DNA of 5,559 bases from Candidatus Pacearchaeota archaeon RBG_13_36_9 (GTDB lineage Archaea > Nanobdellota > Nanobdellia > Pacearchaeales > GW2011-AR1). Positions 4,812-5,559 of this stretch are shown here, piece after piece. Location: assembly GCA_001786395.1 (NCBI GenBank), contig MFWN01000039.1, positions 1-5,559 of the forward strand. The letters run 5' to 3'. A program made the translations under genes and the position numbers. Position 1 is the first letter of the stretch; every line of letters begins with the position of its first letter. The notes beneath the pieces were generated by a model that did not search any database, was not told the DNA's origin, and worked only from the letters and a program-made list of their open reading frames with translations.

Positions 4812-5149
4812 TATTCTTTTTTATATCCTCCTCGTTCTATTCTCTCAACCTCTCTAGAAATATCTTTTCCTGCTTTTTGAGCATATGTTTTAGCTAAAAT
4901 TAAACAACTCTCCATAATAGTAACCGCTCCTTCTTCAGCATATTTTTTAGCACTTTCAAGCTCTAGAGGAACTGCCTTTTTATATCCTCTTCGTTTTATT
5001 CTCTCAACCTCTCTAGAAATATCTTTTCCTGCTTTTTGAGCATATGTTTTAGCTAAAATTAAACAACTCTCCATAATAGTAACCGCTCCTTCTTCAGCAT
5101 ATTTTTTAGCACTTTCAAGCATTTGTTCTAATGATTCACTTTTGTCCAT
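4811..5149 (-). CDS. Duplicated helical-repeat protein, 112 aa
   Basis: The protein is a short N-terminus (MDKSESLEQM) followed by two copies of a 53-residue unit: LESAKKYAEEGAVTIMESC, then LILAKTYAQKAGKDISREVE and a GYKK end. The second copy ends at KKE. The copies differ only where IKRRGY in copy 1 becomes IERGGY in copy 2. Each unit looks like two or three amphipathic helices, so a helical-hairpin (TPR-like) interaction module is plausible, but the family is not certain. It lacks a signal peptide and is probably cytoplasmic. The start at ATG 5149 has only weak AAGAAG upstream. A TATA-like box would start transcription near another ATG at 5172, which opens a frame of 14 codons out of phase. 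It is coupled by TAATG to the downstream lipoprotein gene, suggesting related roles. Confidence 0.75.
   Translation of the reverse strand: MDKSESLEQMLESAKKYAEEGAVTIMESCLILAKTYAQKAGKDISREVERIKRRGYKKAVPLELESAKKYAEEGAVTIMESCLILAKTYAQKAGKDISREVERIERGGYKKE
4818..4961. repeat. 144-bp tandem repeat, copy nearest the gene's 3' end
   Basis: This stretch repeats at 4977-5120 with a 159-bp period and only two differences, both in the ten or so bases around 4831-4837. The period is exactly 53 codons, so the reading frame is kept. A 15-bp unrelated linker separates the copies. Confidence 0.95.
4977..5120. repeat. 144-bp tandem repeat, copy nearest the gene's 5' end
   Basis: Partner of 4818-4961. Both base differences between copies change the amino acid (Lys/Glu and Arg/Gly), and the remaining 142 bp, including all third codon positions, are identical. 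This indicates recent duplication or ongoing gene conversion. Confidence 0.95.
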
Positions 5150-5191
5150 TTTAATTCTTCTTTAGATTCCATAGAAAACTAGAAAACAGGA

Positions 5192-5199
5192 GTTTTAAA
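5192..5199 (-). promoter_or_regulatory. TATA-like box of the repeat-protein/lipoprotein unit
   Basis: The minus strand reads TTTAAAAC with its centre 24 bp before an ATG at 5172 and 47 bp before the ATG at 5149. Transcription would start about at 5172, giving the 112-aa gene a leader of about 22 nt. Confidence 0.4.
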
Positions 5200-5227
5200 T
5201 CTTTCTTTTTGTTGTCATTTAGAAATA

Positions 5228-5285
5228 ATAAAAAGCTCGCGACCCTGCGACTGTAATCTTTTTGATTTTAGTTTCGCAGAGTCGC
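5228..5285 (-). terminator. Hairpin terminator after tRNA-Tyr
   Basis: On the minus strand GCGACTCTGCGA (5285-5274) pairs with TCGCAGGGTCGC (5250-5239) as 12 bp with one G-U. The 23-nt loop holds a further small stem (AATC/GATT). It is followed by GAGC and TTTTTATTATTT, resembling an intrinsic terminator. It begins 4 nt after the tRNA 3' end and probably ends the tRNA transcript. Confidence 0.65.
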
Positions 5286-5289
5286 TCGA

Positions 5290-5424
5290 TCCCACCACCC
5301 GGACTCGAACCGGGGATCTTTCGGGATCTGTACGGCTTATAGGGTTTCATGTTATCCCTCTTGGGAAAAATCCGCCTTAGCATAAATGCTACAGCCGAAC
5401 GCTCTACCACTGAGCTATGATGGG
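5290..5424 (-). tRNA. tRNA-Tyr (anticodon GTA) with a 63-nt intron
   Basis: The acceptor stem CCCATCA/TGGTGGG (7 bp, one G-U) begins with C1-G72, the archaeal/eukaryotic tyrosine identity pair. The D arm is GCTC/GAGC with AGTGGTA, the anticodon stem TTCGG/CCGAA, the anticodon GTA at 34-36, the variable loop AGATC, and the T arm CCCGG-TTCGAGT-CCGGG. The discriminator is A and CCA is not encoded. The mature tRNA is 72 nt once the intron between positions 37 and 38 is removed. It is transcribed from a near-consensus BRE/TATA element 25 bp upstream. Confidence 0.95.
5326..5388 (-). other. tRNA-Tyr intron at position 37/38
   Basis: A 63-nt archaeal splicing-endonuclease intron. The exon bases CTGT pair with intron ACAG as the 4-bp central helix. 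Three-base bulges AGC (5' site) and ATC (3' site) are each cut after the second base, giving exactly the 37/38 junction. The outer helix is the anticodon stem. The intron-side helix expected in a full bulge-helix-bulge is weak (about two pairs), so this is a relaxed form. The intron contains TAGCA-TTTA-TGCTA (partly exon) and TCCC-AAGA-GGGA hairpins. Confidence 0.85.
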
Positions 5425-5448
5425 ATTAGATTAGAGAATTAAATAGGC

Positions 5449-5463
5449 TATTTAAAGATTTTG
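5449..5463 (-). promoter_or_regulatory. BRE and TATA box of tRNA-Tyr
   Basis: The minus strand reads CAAAATCTTTAAATA, an exact match to the archaeal BRE-TATA pattern CRAAANNTTTAWATA. The TATA portion is about 25-32 bp upstream of tRNA nucleotide 1. Confidence 0.8.
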
Positions 5464-5475
5464 CAAGAATCAGTA

Positions 5476-5510
5476 TCTCCGAAAGGCAGAGCCGAGCTTG
5501 ATGGCTCGGC
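5476..5510. other. Two abutting hairpins, possible structured RNA
   Basis: Hairpin 1 (5476-5490) is TCTCC-GAAA-GG-c-AGA, five pairs with a bulged C and a GNRA tetraloop. Hairpin 2 (5491-5510) is a perfect 7-bp GCCGAGC/GCTCGGC stem with loop TTGATG, starting at the next base, followed by CTATATTTT. The GNRA loop exists only on the plus strand, favouring that strand if transcribed. It matches no RNA family I recognise, and a terminator for an unseen gene is the simpler alternative. Confidence 0.35.
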
Positions 5511-5559
5511 CTATATTTTGAAAGCGAATTATTTAATGCTAGCCCCTCTTTTGAACCCC

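Noticed and set aside
4818..5120. CRISPR or mobile-element repeat
   Set aside because: There are only two 144-bp copies, in frame within one coding region and without spacers, inverted ends or target duplication.
5219..5410. A 63-codon minus-strand frame
   Set aside because: It reads through the tRNA-Tyr, its intron and the terminator hairpin.
5491..5515. C/D box small RNA
   Set aside because: TTGATGG resembles a C box with mismatches, but no CTGA D box occurs at the right distance on the same strand.

Overview
The window looks like a piece of an AT-rich archaeal chromosome, most likely from a small-genome DPANN-type lineage (Pacearchaeota/Woesearchaeota-like). This is inferred, not proven by a search. 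The signs are: a tRNA-Tyr with a C1-G72 end, no encoded CCA and a 63-nt intron at the archaeal 37/38 site; a textbook archaeal BRE+TATA element 25 bp upstream of that tRNA; several genes with a TATA-like box about 25-28 bp before the start codon, implying leaderless mRNAs; an archaeal HTH_10 (bacterio-opsin-activator type) regulator; and a membrane-anchored metalloprotease with a CARDB-like domain.

Left part (1-2148, all minus strand): an unrecognised 212-aa protein whose frame stays open for 46 codons beyond its TAG stop; an HTH_10 regulator (216 aa); a short acidic ORF without a clear start codon; and a 130-aa protein resembling only the N-terminal core-binding domain of a tyrosine recombinase. 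The last lies directly downstream of the 3' end of tRNA-Asp(GTC) (2240-2312), the usual place for an integrated element. Part of this left region may therefore be a decayed integrated element.

Middle part (2313-4327): divergent from tRNA-Asp is a 320-aa membrane-anchored metzincin-like protease (HExxHxxGxxH plus Met-turn) with a C-terminal CARDB-like domain. Facing it on the minus strand are a 33-aa acidic ORF, which appears homologous to the short acidic ORF at 1607-1699, and an unrecognised 113-aa protein. Divergent from the latter is a 53-aa zinc-ribbon protein with a strong Shine-Dalgarno site, missed if only the longest frame is read.

Right part (4435-5559, minus strand): tRNA-Tyr(GTA) with its intron and a hairpin terminator, then a two-gene unit. 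Its first gene encodes two almost identical 53-aa helical repeats (144-bp DNA repeat, two differences). Its second gene starts at an overlapping TAATG and encodes a Tat-type lipoprotein signal followed, after a one-base frameshift, by a TPR-like tail. The last 100 bases contain two abutting hairpins with no assigned function.

Stretches without genes are all shorter than about 300 bases and hold promoters, terminators and inverted repeats, listed individually. No CRISPR array, rRNA gene or complete insertion sequence was seen.
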